From the NCBI GenBank assembly GCA_904394215.1, contig CAJFNF010000007.1:1-63135 (forward strand): DNA of 63,135 nucleotides, in the 5' to 3' direction. Both the position numbers and the translations under genes were made by a program. The notes under the pieces were generated by a model. The model was given only the letters and a program-made list of their open reading frames with translations, had not been told where the DNA came from and ran no database searches. This DNA comes from an uncultured Faecalibacterium sp. (GTDB lineage: Bacteria > Bacillota > Clostridia > Oscillospirales > Ruminococcaceae). The stretch's first letter is position 1. The number at the start of each line of letters is the position of its first letter. This document shows, in pieces, positions 7,177-19,046 of this stretch.

Positions 7177-8204
7177 AAGCCTCCTCCTTCCATGGCCAGC
7201 CGGCACAGGGCCGTCTCCAGCAGGGTCTGGGGGCTCACCGGCTGGCCTTTCAGGTTTTTGTCCAGTTCCAGCAGGATTTTCAGGCACCGCCGCAGCTGGG
7301 GCAGGCTGTAGCCTGCCGCCGTCTGGGCCGACCGCTTGAGCCGGTAGTCGCTGCCCTTGTAGCCGAAATCCTTGAACACGGCGGTATAGTTCTTCTTGTG
7401 CTGCTGGCCCAGTTTCACCCGGTACAGGTCCACGTAGCTGCCGATCATGGCGGCGGTGATGGCGATGGGCTCCTGCTGGAGCCGCAGCAGCACCTGCAAT
7501 TTCTTGCAGGCGGCGGCCGCGTTCCGGGCGGTGACCATCCGCACCATCTCAAAGACGTCGGCTTCCAGGCTCACCACCCCCATCTCGGCCACCAGGGCCG
7601 GGGTGATGGTGCGGTAGCCCGACCCCGCCGCCAGCTTGTCCACCTCATTTTCCAGCAGGTAGGGGTCCTCCCCGCACCGGTCCAGCAGGGCCGAAGCCGC
7701 CTGGCCGGTCATCTCGGCCCCCTGGGCCGCCGCCCGGTCGATCACCATCTGCCGCAGCTGGGCGGTGGTGGGCTTGGCCAGCTCCTCGGCATAGCCCAGC
7801 TTCCGGCACTGGTCGAGGGCCTTTTGGGCCCGCTTGCCGGGCCTGGCCCGGCCATTGCGGTCGGCCTCAAAGACGCTGCCCAGCACCACCACCGCGTTTT
7901 CCAGGCTGGCCAGGGTGTCCAGGAAGGCCGCCAGGTCTTTTTCCCCGTAGGCCCCCGGGTCCACCTCGGGCAGGCACACCACCCGCCGGGTGCCGAAAAA
8001 GGAGATGGTCCCCGCCGCCATGATCAGCTGGTCCACCTCGGGGGCGGCCCCTTCCAGAACGGTGGTCTCTTCCTCGGCGCCGGCGGCCAGCACCCGGCAG
8101 GCCAGCTGCACCGCCTGGCGCACCAGGTATTTCTCGGTGGAGTAAAAATAGTACACCGGGCATCCCTGCTGTGCCAGGGCTTCCAGTTTGGCTTGTGTGG
8201 GCAT
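7173..8204 (-). CDS. holA: DNA polymerase III delta subunit (clamp loader)
   Basis: 343 residues, full length for HolA. The N-terminal nucleotide-binding-like domain has no Walker motif, as usual for delta (YYFYSTEKYLVRQAVQLA; RRVVCLPEVDPGAYGEKDL). The central lid (DPYLLENEVDKLAAGSGYRT) and the C-terminal collar (KKLQVLLRLQQEPIAITAAM) follow the family. Delta opens the beta sliding clamp during replication. It lies 18 bp after comEC; the comEC-holA neighbourhood is widespread in Firmicutes. Confidence 0.9.
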   Translation of the reverse strand: MPTQAKLEALAQQGCPVYYFYSTEKYLVRQAVQLACRVLAAGAEEETTVLEGAAPEVDQLIMAAGTISFFGTRRVVCLPEVDPGAYGEKDLAAFLDTLASLENAVVVLGSVFEADRNGRARPGKRAQKALDQCRKLGYAEELAKPTTAQLRQMVIDRAAAQGAEMTGQAASALLDRCGEDPYLLENEVDKLAAGSGYRTITPALVAEMGVVSLEADVFEMVRMVTARNAAAACKKLQVLLRLQQEPIAITAAMIGSYVDLYRVKLGQQHKKNYTAVFKDFGYKGSDYRLKRSAQTAAGYSLPQLRRCLKILLELDKNLKGQPVSPQTLLETALCRLAMEGGGL

Positions 8205-8222
8205 GGCGACGCCTCCTGTCTT

Positions 8223-10451
8223 TCATTGCAGCATCCGGTATTTCCCCGGCCCCAGCAGCAGCCCGGCGCCGGTTTTTGCATCGGGGTCCATCCAGCTGTA
8301 GCGGCCCAGGGCCGCCGTCCCCTGCCACCGGAAGGGCTGGGGGTCTGCGGCGCTGGCCAGCAGCCAGTCCACCTGCACCGGGCTGGCCAGCCGGGGGCTG
8401 CCGGACACAGTGCCCAGGCTCCACCCCTCTGCCTCCACCCGGAGGATGATCCCCTCCGGGGTTTTCAGCAGCTGGGTGTCAAAGGGGCCGCAGCTGATCT
8501 CGTAGTGGAAATAATCGCTCTGGTGCCAGGCCGGGGTGATGATCCGGTCCGCCGGGGGCTGGTCGGCGGAGGACGCATCGGCCCGCAGGTCAATCATCAG
8601 CTGGGGCTGGGAGATGCCGTGGTTTTCCAGCCAGGTCTCCACCGCCTCGGGGCCGTTGACCCCGCCCCGGTAGAGCACCAGGGTGAAGTCCCCCTGGGTC
8701 AGGATGGCGGAGGGGCTTTGGGCGCCGCCCACCAGGCTGACCTGGACCACGTCCCGGCCCAGCACACTGGCGGTGCCCATGGCCAGGGCGGCGGTGAGAG
8801 CCACCGCCGGCACCCACAGCCGGGGCCGGACCTTGCCCCGCCAGGCCAGCCAGCACAGCCCCATCAGGGCCAGGCAGACCAGGGCGGCGTACCGGGTGTC
8901 AAACCGGAACTGGCTGCCGGGCCACCCGGCCGCCATCCTCACCCAGCCGTTCAGCAGCTGCACCAGGGCCCCGGCCCCGGCGGCCAGCAGGTGGTACAGC
9001 GGCTCCAGGGCCGGCACCATCCCGGCCAAAGCCGCCAGGATCCCCAGGGTCATCAGGGGCTGCACCACCCACAGGATGGCCACCCCCGACACCAGGGCGT
9101 AGGGGCTGGTGCTCATCCCCCAGCCCACCAGCACCGGGAAGGTGGCCGCAGTGGCACAGGCCGAGATGCAGAAGGCAGCCCGCAGTTCCCGGCCCCACCG
9201 GGCGGCCAGCCGCTGGGCCAGCGGGGCGGGCTGCGGGTCCAGATGGCCCCCCTGGTCCTGGTTTTTGGGCCCCTGGCGGGACAGTTCCACCCCGGCCAGG
9301 GTGCCCGCCACCGCCGCATAGGACAGCTGGAACCCCAGGTCGCAGACGGCGTAGCTGTTGAGGGCGCTCATTCCCAGCCCGGCCCAGGCCAGGCTGGTGA
9401 GGGGGTCGGCGGGGGCGTGGAGCCACACCCCGGCGGTGCCGATCAGCACGGCGGCAGCGGCCCGGAGCACCGAGGGGGTACAGCCGGTGATCCCTGCCAG
9501 CAGGACGGCCAGGGCTGCGGGCCAGAGGGCCAGCAGCCGCTTCACCCACATTTTGGGCCAGTTGAAGCAGCCTTTCAGGGCTTTGGCCCGGCGCAGCTTG
9601 CGCCGGACCAGCCCCAGGCCCAGGCGGCGGTAGAGCCAGACCCCCAGCCTCCCGGGCAGCAGGGCGGCCAGCTTCTGGCCCGCCGCCAGCCACCGGGCGG
9701 GGTTCCACAGGTTGGGCAGGCCCAGCCCGCAGAGGATGGATACGTGCATGCCGCTGACCACCAGCACATGGGACAGCCCTGCCGCCCGGTAATCATCCTT
9801 GAGTTCCCGGGTGATCCGGCCCGAATCCCCGGTGACCATGGCCGCCAGGGCCCCCGCCGCGTCCCCTTCCAGGTCCCGGCAGAGGGACTGGCTCAAAGCC
9901 TGCTGAAGCCGGGCGGCCCAGGCCCGGAACCCGGCGGCCTTTCCCAGCTCCACAAAGCCTTCCTGGTACCGGGCCACAAACACTTCCCCGTCGGCGTACC
10001 GGCCAGGGCGGTCGTCCAGGTCGGGGACTTCCATCACAAAGACCCCCTGGATCTCCTGCCCGGCGCTGCAGGCGGGCAGGTCGTCGCACCAGCAGCAGAA
10101 GTCCGCCGCCTCTTCCCCGGCCCGGGTCACCCGCAGCCGGGCCCGGGCGGTGCCGTATTGGTAGCCGTCCTGGACCTGCTCCACCGAGGCGGTGAGGGCC
10201 AGCCGAGTGTCCCCGTAGCGGGCGGTGAGGGCGTCCAGCCGGCCCTGGGTATGGATGGCAAAGGCCAGCCCCAGGGCCGCCCCTGCCAGCAGCCAGGGGA
10301 TGGGATGCCGCCCGCCGGCCAGCTTCCACCCCAGGATGGCTGCCCCAACAAAGAGAGCCGCAAGCGGCCAAAAGGTCACCTGCGGCTCAAAAGCAGCCAT
10401 CAGCTGCGCGGCCAGCGCACCGGCAAACAGCCCGCAGACCGGCCGCCTCAT
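8223..10451 (-). CDS. comEC: ComEC/Rec2 DNA-uptake channel with a degenerate C-terminal domain
   Basis: 742 residues, many membrane helices. After an N-terminal membrane part and an OB-like soluble region comes the Competence domain with the hallmark SHVLVVSGMHVSILCGL. The C-terminal segment sits where the metallo-beta-lactamase-like domain belongs (QVSLVGGAQSPSAILTQGD; LVLYRGGVNGPEA; LMIDLRADASS), but the zinc motif HxHxDH and its following histidines are absent. ComEC moves single-stranded DNA into the cytosol during transformation; no other competence gene is visible. The ATG at 10451 lies four bases after the upstream stop. Confidence 0.87.
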   Translation of the reverse strand: MRRPVCGLFAGALAAQLMAAFEPQVTFWPLAALFVGAAILGWKLAGGRHPIPWLLAGAALGLAFAIHTQGRLDALTARYGDTRLALTASVEQVQDGYQYGTARARLRVTRAGEEAADFCCWCDDLPACSAGQEIQGVFVMEVPDLDDRPGRYADGEVFVARYQEGFVELGKAAGFRAWAARLQQALSQSLCRDLEGDAAGALAAMVTGDSGRITRELKDDYRAAGLSHVLVVSGMHVSILCGLGLPNLWNPARWLAAGQKLAALLPGRLGVWLYRRLGLGLVRRKLRRAKALKGCFNWPKMWVKRLLALWPAALAVLLAGITGCTPSVLRAAAAVLIGTAGVWLHAPADPLTSLAWAGLGMSALNSYAVCDLGFQLSYAAVAGTLAGVELSRQGPKNQDQGGHLDPQPAPLAQRLAARWGRELRAAFCISACATAATFPVLVGWGMSTSPYALVSGVAILWVVQPLMTLGILAALAGMVPALEPLYHLLAAGAGALVQLLNGWVRMAAGWPGSQFRFDTRYAALVCLALMGLCWLAWRGKVRPRLWVPAVALTAALAMGTASVLGRDVVQVSLVGGAQSPSAILTQGDFTLVLYRGGVNGPEAVETWLENHGISQPQLMIDLRADASSADQPPADRIITPAWHQSDYFHYEISCGPFDTQLLKTPEGIILRVEAEGWSLGTVSGSPRLASPVQVDWLLASAADPQPFRWQGTAALGRYSWMDPDAKTGAGLLLGPGKYRMLQ

Positions 10452-10455
10452 CCCA

Positions 10456-10995
10456 TCAGTGGAGGAACAGGGGCAGCGGCTCCAGGAAGATGATGTCCTT
10501 CCGCTTGGCTGCGTCCCCTTCCGCCAGAACGGCGGCCTGGCCCACGATCTCACAGTGGGTCTGGTCGGCCAGGGCGTCCAGCGCCTTCAGGGAGCCGCCG
10601 GTGGAGATCACGTCGTCCACCACCAGCACCCGCTTGCCGTTCATTTCGTCCAGCTCTTTGCGGTCGATGACCAGCTTCTGCTTGCCCTCGGTGGTGATGG
10701 ACTGGTCCTCCACAACCACCGGGTCCTTCATATACAGCTTGACGTTCTTGCGGGCGCAGACGTAGGGTTTGCCGCTCTGGCGGCTCATCTCGTGGGCCAG
10801 GGGGATACCCTTGGCCTCTGCGGTCAGCAGGATGTCAAAGTCGGGGCACTTTTTCAGCAGCTCGGCTGCGGCGGCCACCGTCAGCTCGGTGTCCCCCAGC
10901 ATGATGAAGGCCGCAATGTCCATGTGTTCGTTCACCTTGCAGATGGTGAGCTGGCGGGTCAGGCCCGCCACGTGCAGGGTATAGGTTTCATCCAT
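10456..10995 (-). CDS. apt: Phosphoribosyltransferase, adenine PRTase type
   Basis: 179 residues. The PRPP-binding motif VLVVDDVISTGGSL and the flexible-loop/hood features (LLTAEAKGIPLAHEMSRQSG, KPYVCARKNVK) are those of type I phosphoribosyltransferases closest to adenine PRTase, which salvages adenine to AMP. The substrate is not certain because the hood is not diagnostic by eye. The ATG at 10995 sits eight bases after AAGGAGAG; an upstream in-frame ATG (11022) would overlap the HIT gene. It belongs to the alaS operon. Confidence 0.8.
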   Translation of the reverse strand: MDETYTLHVAGLTRQLTICKVNEHMDIAAFIMLGDTELTVAAAAELLKKCPDFDILLTAEAKGIPLAHEMSRQSGKPYVCARKNVKLYMKDPVVVEDQSITTEGKQKLVIDRKELDEMNGKRVLVVDDVISTGGSLKALDALADQTHCEIVGQAAVLAEGDAAKRKDIIFLEPLPLFLH

Positions 10996-11021
10996 GATGA
11001 TTCTCTCCTTTTGTGCAGCCA

Positions 11022-11363
11022 TCAGCCGGCGGGCCAGCCCATGGGCCGCTTGGCCATCACGTGGAAATGCAGGTGCTTGACGCTCTGGCCTGCATCCTCA
11101 CCCACGTTGGAAACGATCCGGTAGCCGCCGTCGCAGCCCAGATCATTGCACAGCTTGGCGATGGTGGCGAAAATGTGGCCCAGCAGGGCACCGTCCTCCT
11201 CGGTCAGGGCAGCGGCCGAAGGGATGTGCTTTTTGGGGATCACCAGAAAATGAACCGGTGCCTGGGGGTCGATGTCGTAAAAGGCCAGCAGCTGGTCGTC
11301 CTCATACAGCTTGTTGGAGGGCACTTCCCCTGCGGCGATTTTACAGAACAGGCAATCTTCCAT
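11022..11363 (-). CDS. HIT-family nucleotide hydrolase
   Basis: 113 residues, the usual length. The zinc-site CLFCKI begins the protein, and the histidine triad HLHFHV lies near residue 97. Family members hydrolyse adenosine phosphoramidates or dinucleoside polyphosphates, including aminoacyl-AMP. That fits its position 77 bp after alaS, since aminoacyl-adenylates leak from synthetases, but this link is inference. An AAAGGAGCT ribosome site precedes the ATG. Confidence 0.9.
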   Translation of the reverse strand: MEDCLFCKIAAGEVPSNKLYEDDQLLAFYDIDPQAPVHFLVIPKKHIPSAAALTEEDGALLGHIFATIAKLCNDLGCDGGYRIVSNVGEDAGQSVKHLHFHVMAKRPMGWPAG

Positions 11364-11440
11364 TGTTGACAGCTCCTTTCCCGGGCGGTGTAATTGGGTT
11401 TGGTTTCAAAGCGCGGTTTTGCCCGCGCAGGGATCCATAC

Positions 11441-14101
<2,661 letters not shown>

Positions 14102-14178
14102 AAATGATACTCTCCTTGATTGTGCCCCGGCAGGCGTGCCCGCCCGGCGGGGTGTGAATATGGCACGGCAGCGCGGCG

Positions 14179-14445
14179 AAAACAAAAGCAGCCCTCGCCC
14201 CGGCAAGGGACGAAGGCTGCCGTAACTGCTCCGTGGTACCACCCAACTTGCGGCAGGCGCTTTGGGCCCGCCGCCTCTTTTGCCGCAATAACGCTGCGCC
14301 GCGCCCGGCTTGTGTCGCCGGGAGCTCGAGGGTGGCATGGAACGGGATCAGCCGGGGCGCCTTCCAGCTTCAAAGCGCCCTCTCTGTGCGGCCCAAAGGC
14401 CCCGTCCCTGGCCCTGTCATAGCCAAGTAGCTCTGTTGATTTTAC
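14179..14445 (-). ncRNA. T-box leader of alaS (tRNA-Ala sensing)
   Basis: On the minus strand the conserved T-box TGGGTGGTACCACGG (14231-14245) precedes a terminator with arms GCAGCC/GGGCTGC and a TTTTGTTTT tail (14179-14220). Upstream lies an AGAGAG motif and, where the specifier is expected, GCC ACCC TCGAG, so GCC (14334-14336) is the likely Ala specifier. Uncharged tRNA-Ala would bind and favour the antiterminator, letting alaS and the downstream operon be transcribed. Confidence 0.9.
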
Positions 14446-14486
14446 AGGGTGCCGCAGGGCCCTCCGGCCCGTCACGCACCACTCAA

Positions 14487-14515
14487 ATTATAGCCATGTA
14501 CAGCGTTTTTGTCAA
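14487..14515 (-). promoter_or_regulatory. Consensus promoter of the alaS operon
   Basis: TTGACA (14510-14515), 17-bp spacer and TATAAT (14487-14492), a perfect sigma-A match on the minus strand just downstream of the walJ-like stop. It leaves a leader of about 380 nt. Confidence 0.9.
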
Positions 14516-14524
14516 CTGGTTCGG

Positions 14525-15322
14525 TCAAAATTCCAGGGCGGGGCTGATCTCATTGCGCCGCTGGGTCTGGACGATGCAGTCCTTCCCCGGCACAGCCCCC
14601 GCCGCCCCCAGGGTGGTGAACACCGTCTGCAAAGCCAGGGCGGGGGTGTTGTTCTCCTGGGACAGGTGGCACAGGGCAAATTTCTGGCAGCCCTGCTGCA
14701 CCAGCTCGGCCAGCTTTTCGCTGCACTCGTCGTTGGACAGATGGCCCCGGGGGCTCTCGATCCTCGCCCGCAGGTAGTAGGGGTAGGGGCCGTTGCGCAG
14801 CATGTAGGGGTCGTAGTTGCTCTCCAGGGCCACCAGGTCGCAGCCCGCCAGGGCGGCGTGGACGGCGGGGGTCAGCACCCCCAGGTCGGTGGCGATGGTC
14901 ATCACCTTGCCCTCGGGGGTGGTGATCCGGTAGCCCACGCAGGGCACGTCGTGGCTGGTGGGGAAGGCCCGCACCTCAAACCCGGCGATCTCCTCCCCCG
15001 CCCCGGCGGCGGGGTCCAGCTCATACACCGGCACCCCCGCCGGCAGAACCCCGCTGTTTTCCAGCGCTTCCAGGGTATCCCCCGCACCGTACACCGGCAG
15101 GGGATGGCGTTTCAGGAAGGTGCTCAGGCCCTTGACGTGGTCGCTGTGCTCGTGAGTCACCAGGATGCCGCCGCAGTCGGCGGCCTCCAGCCCCAGCTCC
15201 CGCAGGGCGCCGGTGGTGACCCGCACCCCCTTGCCCATGTCGATCAGCAGGTACCGGCCGCCGCTGCGCACCACACTGCAGTTGCCCGAAGAGCCGGAAT
15301 AAAGCGAGATAAATTCTGCCAT
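14525..15322 (-). CDS. walJ: Metallo-beta-lactamase-fold hydrolase, YycJ/WalJ family
   Basis: 265 residues. The start MAEFISLYSGSSGNCSVV is typical of the YycJ/WalJ branch, and the zinc motif THEHSDHVKGL (HxHxDH) lies near residue 57, followed by SHDVPCVGY, TDLG and HLSQENN. Family members are soluble nucleases linked to the WalKR system and mismatch processing in Firmicutes; no walKR genes are next to it here. A GGGAGGG ribosome site lies 13 bases before the ATG. It is 97 bp after murA and may be co-transcribed with it. Confidence 0.82.
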   Translation of the reverse strand: MAEFISLYSGSSGNCSVVRSGGRYLLIDMGKGVRVTTGALRELGLEAADCGGILVTHEHSDHVKGLSTFLKRHPLPVYGAGDTLEALENSGVLPAGVPVYELDPAAGAGEEIAGFEVRAFPTSHDVPCVGYRITTPEGKVMTIATDLGVLTPAVHAALAGCDLVALESNYDPYMLRNGPYPYYLRARIESPRGHLSNDECSEKLAELVQQGCQKFALCHLSQENNTPALALQTVFTTLGAAGAVPGKDCIVQTQRRNEISPALEF

Positions 15323-15418
15323 CAGGTATAGGGCCCTCCCAGCCCTGGGTCATTACAGCCAAAGGAGCCGCAGCCTTCCGGCCCGGCTCCCCTGGATTTA
15401 TGGTGAATCAAAAAGAAT

Positions 15419-16705
15419 TTACAGTGCCTGTTCCAGGGCGGCGGGGGTGCGCTCCACCTTGCGGATGTCGGCGCCCAGGCCCTGGAGTTTTTCCACGATG
15501 TTCTCGTAGCCCCGCTCGATGTGGCTGATCTCCTCGATCTCGCTGGTGCCGTCGGCCATCAGGGCGGCCACCACCATGGCGGCGCCGGCCCGCAGGTCGC
15601 TGGCCCGCAGGGGGGCGGGCATCAGCCGCTCCACCCCTTCGATGACGGCCACCTGGCCGTCCACCTGGATGTTGGCGCCCATCTTCCGCAGCTCGTCCAC
15701 ATAGCGGAACCGGTTGTCCCAGATCCCCTCGGTGATGGTGCTGGTACCCTTGGCCACGCTCAGCAGCACGCCCATCAGGGGCTGCATGTCGGTGGGGAAG
15801 CCCGGGTGGGGCATGGTGTTGATCTTGGTGGGCAGGATGGGCCCGGTGCGGGTGACGTGGACCGAGTCGTCAAACTCCTCCACCTCGGCGCCGCACCGCC
15901 GCAGCTTGGCGGTGATGGGCTCCAGGTGCTTGGGGGTGACGTTGCGGATCAGCACATCGCCGCCGGTGGCGGCTGCGGCCACCATATAGCTGCCGGCCTC
16001 GATCTGGTCGGGGATGATGCTGTAGGTGCAGCCGTGCATCTGGGTGACGCCCCGGACCTTGATGACGTCGGTGCCGGCACCCCGGACGTCGGCGCCGCAC
16101 ATGTTCAGGAAGTTGGCCAGGTCCACCACGTGGGGCTCCTTGGCGCAGTTTTCCAGGATGGTCTGGCCCTCGGCCATGACGGCGGACAGCATGGCGTTCA
16201 TGGTGGCGCCCACGCTGACCTTATCAAAGAAGATCCGGGCGCCCTTCAGCTTTTCCTTGGCCCGGACGGTGATCATCCCGTAGTCCACGCTGTCCTGGGC
16301 GCCCAGGGCGCTGAAGGCCTTCAGGTGCTGGTCGATGGGCCGGGGGCCCAGGTTGCAGCCGCCGGGCATGGCCACCTGGGCCTTGCCGAACCGGGACAGC
16401 AGCGCCCCCAGGAAATAATAGCTGGCCCGCATCTGGCGGGACAGGTCATCGGGCACATTGGTGCTCACCAGATGGGTGGTATCAATTTCATAAGTGTTGC
16501 GGCTCAGCATCCGCACCTGGGCGCCCAGGGCGCTGAGGATGTGCAGGCTGACCGAAACATCGCTGATGTTGGGCAGATTCTCGATCACACAGACGCCGGA
16601 AGCCAGGATGGTGGCGGGCAGAATGCCCACAGCTGCGTTCTTGGCGCCGGAAATGACGACTTCGCCCCGCAGGGGCCGGCCGCCGGTAACAACAAACTTC
16701 TCCAA
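15419..16705 (-). CDS. murA: UDP-N-acetylglucosamine 1-carboxyvinyltransferase
   Basis: 428 residues from the start I choose. MurA makes the first committed precursor of peptidoglycan in the cytosol and is the fosfomycin target. KFVVTGGRPLRGEVVISGAK opens the first fold; the active-site loop MPGGCNLGPRPIDQH keeps the catalytic Cys, so fosfomycin sensitivity is expected. I place the start at TTG 16705, nine bases after AAGGAG; it gives the usual family N-terminus (Met-Glu-Lys-Phe). An in-frame ATG at 16741 has no good ribosome site and would add 12 atypical residues. Confidence 0.93.
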   Translation of the reverse strand: MEKFVVTGGRPLRGEVVISGAKNAAVGILPATILASGVCVIENLPNISDVSVSLHILSALGAQVRMLSRNTYEIDTTHLVSTNVPDDLSRQMRASYYFLGALLSRFGKAQVAMPGGCNLGPRPIDQHLKAFSALGAQDSVDYGMITVRAKEKLKGARIFFDKVSVGATMNAMLSAVMAEGQTILENCAKEPHVVDLANFLNMCGADVRGAGTDVIKVRGVTQMHGCTYSIIPDQIEAGSYMVAAAATGGDVLIRNVTPKHLEPITAKLRRCGAEVEEFDDSVHVTRTGPILPTKINTMPHPGFPTDMQPLMGVLLSVAKGTSTITEGIWDNRFRYVDELRKMGANIQVDGQVAVIEGVERLMPAPLRASDLRAGAAMVVAALMADGTSEIEEISHIERGYENIVEKLQGLGADIRKVERTPAALEQAL

Positions 16706-16839
16706 AGTAATGATCTCCTTCAATGGGTCCGCAGATTCCATAAACGTCCCCGCCGCACCGCCCCGCGCCCTCTTTTTGGACACAGGCAGGCAGGTTTTCG
16801 GGGCTGCGCCCATGCGCATGCACCCCTGCGGCTCACCCT

Positions 16840-16868
16840 ATTATACACAACTCTGCAAAAAAAGCAAA
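16840..16868 (-). promoter_or_regulatory. Promoter of murA
   Basis: TTTGCT (16863-16868), 17-bp spacer, TATAAT (16840-16845) on the minus strand. The leader to the TTG start is about 130 nt. Confidence 0.65.
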
Positions 16869-16984
16869 GTTTCCGGCCAAAGGTTTTCTCTTATTTTCTG
16901 TTTTGCCCAGATTCTCCATAATGATTCAGAATTTTTCTCTCTTTTTCACAGAATTTTCAGCTTTTTGACGCCTGTGTGGGGCAG

Positions 16985-18991
16985 TTACCACACACGGTCG
17001 GGGGCTTCCTGCTCCTTGATCCACCCCAGCTGATAGGCCTCCACCAGCTGTTTCAGGTCGTGGACTTTTTCCCGCAGCACTTCGCCCTCGTCCACATCCT
17101 CCACCAGGACCCGGTGGTTTTCCTGTTCCAGGATGTTGGTGCGGGAGACGATGTCGATGTTCTCGTTGATGGCCTTTTCGGCGCTGATGAAGGGCTGGTG
17201 GGTCCGCAGGGACATATCCCGGCTGGAATAGGTGAGGGTGTAGCCGGCGATGCCGGTTTTCTCATGGTAGGCCCGGCAGAACCCGCCGTCGATGACGATC
17301 AGCCGGCCGCCCCCCTTGATGGGGCTCTCGCCGTTTTTCTCCTGCACCGGCACATGGCCGTTCACAATGTGGCAGGAACCCGGCAGCCCGAACTCGGACA
17401 AAATCCGGCGGCAGGCGGATTCCTCATTGTACCAGGTGTAGTAGGGGTCTTTCACCTCCTGGTGGGTGGCGGGGTCGGCCACATACAGCCGCTCGAAGGT
17501 GGTCATGGCGCTGCGGCCGAACAGGGGCGACAGCTTGCCGCACCACAGGTACCACAGGAAGTCCTGGCCGCCCTGGCGCTCGGCGCTGCCCTCGGGGGCA
17601 TAGTACCCCCGCCGGGCCCGCTGGTCGCAGTAGTCCATCAGGGCCCGGCCGGAATAGGCCCGGCCCTCGAACCGCTCGGTGGCAAAGGAGCCCTTCTCGG
17701 TCATGGGCACCGCCCCGTGGTACATCAGGTTGCCGTTTTCGATGTGGTAGACACTGCCCTTGGTGTAGAGGAACCGCACGTGCTGCTGGAGCTTTTCGCT
17801 CTGGCGGAAGGAGGCCACCAGCCGGTCCAGCACCATCTGCTCGTCGGGGATGAGGGCGGCGGGGTCCGACCGGTCCACGGTGGGGAAGCTGGTGTCCCGC
17901 AGGGGGTAGTCTTTGCCGGCCACATTGACGGTCCCCTTGTCCCAGTCGATCCGCCGCAGGTAGTCCCGCCCCTGCATCTGGAAGTCGGGGTTGCGGTCGA
18001 TGACGGCGCATTCCAGCTTGAACAGGATGATGGAGATGGCCTTGTGCATGACGGCGCACCGGTGGAGCCGACCCTCGGTGTAGGGGCCCCGGGCAGCGTC
18101 GGTGTGGGGCATCCAGATGGACAGGTCATCCTGGCCGTAGTATTGGTCGGCCAGCCGCTGGAGATGCCTCAGGTTGATGCCGTAGATATCTTCCAGCATC
18201 CCGTGGTTATAGTAGGCCAGGGTGGTTTTGATCACGGTGGCGGCGCAGATGGGGCTGCCGGCGGCGGCCCCCATCCACACCACGTCGTGGTTGCCCCACT
18301 GGACGTCCACGCTGTGGTGGCGCATCAGCAGGTCCAGGATGATGTCGGGCCGGGGGCCCCGGTCAAACAGGTCCCCCACAATGTGGAGCTTGTCCACCGC
18401 CAGCCGCTTGATCAGCTCGCACAGCCGGGTGATGAACCGGTCGGCCCGGCCGTTCTCGATGATGCTGCCCACGATCTGGCCGTAGTACAGTTCCTTGTTG
18501 TGGTCCTCAAAGTGGGCGTGGAGCAGCTCGTCCAGCACATAGCCGCAGCCCTCGGGCAGGCAGGACCGGACATAGCTGCGGGTGTGCTTGGAGGACACCA
18601 GCCGGCAGATGCCGATCAGCCGCAGCAGGGTCTCGCTGTACCAGTTTTCCAGGGCGGATTCGCTGGGCTGCCGGGCCTTCAGCTGGGGCAGCTTTTCGGC
18701 GGGGTAATAGATCAGGGTGGCCAGCTCGGCCCGGGTCTCGGCGGGGACGTCCTCCCCCAGCACCAGGTCCACCTTTTCCCGGATCACCCCCGAGGCCGAG
18801 TTCAGGATGTGGACAAAGGCCTCGTTTTCCCCGTGGAGGTCGCTCATAAAGTGCTCGGTGCCCTTGGGCAGCTTGAGCAGGGCCTGGGTGCTGATGATTT
18901 CGCTGGCGGCCGATGCCTGGGACGGGTAGTCCCGGGACAGCAGCGTCAGGTATTTCAGGTTGCGGCGGATTTCATCGGTTTCAGTCTGCAT
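16985..18991 (-). CDS. fbp: Class III fructose-1,6-bisphosphatase
   Basis: 668 residues, the length of the large Firmicutes FBPase (Bacillus fbp/yydE type). The metallophosphoesterase blocks FMSDLHGENEAF, VGDLFDRGPRPD, VQWGNHDVVWMGA and IVNGHVPV are all present. It hydrolyses fructose-1,6-bisphosphate in gluconeogenesis in the cytosol. It is transcribed divergently from the PflX-like gene from a symmetric promoter region. No clear U-tailed terminator stands between its stop and murA. Confidence 0.93.
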   Translation of the reverse strand: MQTETDEIRRNLKYLTLLSRDYPSQASAASEIISTQALLKLPKGTEHFMSDLHGENEAFVHILNSASGVIREKVDLVLGEDVPAETRAELATLIYYPAEKLPQLKARQPSESALENWYSETLLRLIGICRLVSSKHTRSYVRSCLPEGCGYVLDELLHAHFEDHNKELYYGQIVGSIIENGRADRFITRLCELIKRLAVDKLHIVGDLFDRGPRPDIILDLLMRHHSVDVQWGNHDVVWMGAAAGSPICAATVIKTTLAYYNHGMLEDIYGINLRHLQRLADQYYGQDDLSIWMPHTDAARGPYTEGRLHRCAVMHKAISIILFKLECAVIDRNPDFQMQGRDYLRRIDWDKGTVNVAGKDYPLRDTSFPTVDRSDPAALIPDEQMVLDRLVASFRQSEKLQQHVRFLYTKGSVYHIENGNLMYHGAVPMTEKGSFATERFEGRAYSGRALMDYCDQRARRGYYAPEGSAERQGGQDFLWYLWCGKLSPLFGRSAMTTFERLYVADPATHQEVKDPYYTWYNEESACRRILSEFGLPGSCHIVNGHVPVQEKNGESPIKGGGRLIVIDGGFCRAYHEKTGIAGYTLTYSSRDMSLRTHQPFISAEKAINENIDIVSRTNILEQENHRVLVEDVDEGEVLREKVHDLKQLVEAYQLGWIKEQEAPDRVW

Positions 18992-19046
18992 GGTTTTCCC
19001 CTCCCTGCGCCCCCGGCGCGTGGTTTTTGATTCCTTTTTGCCTTTT

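Noticed and set aside
11408..11430. GCGCGG/CCGCGC hairpin between alaS and the HIT gene as terminator
   Set aside because: The stem is short and followed by only three T, so it is unlikely to end the operon.
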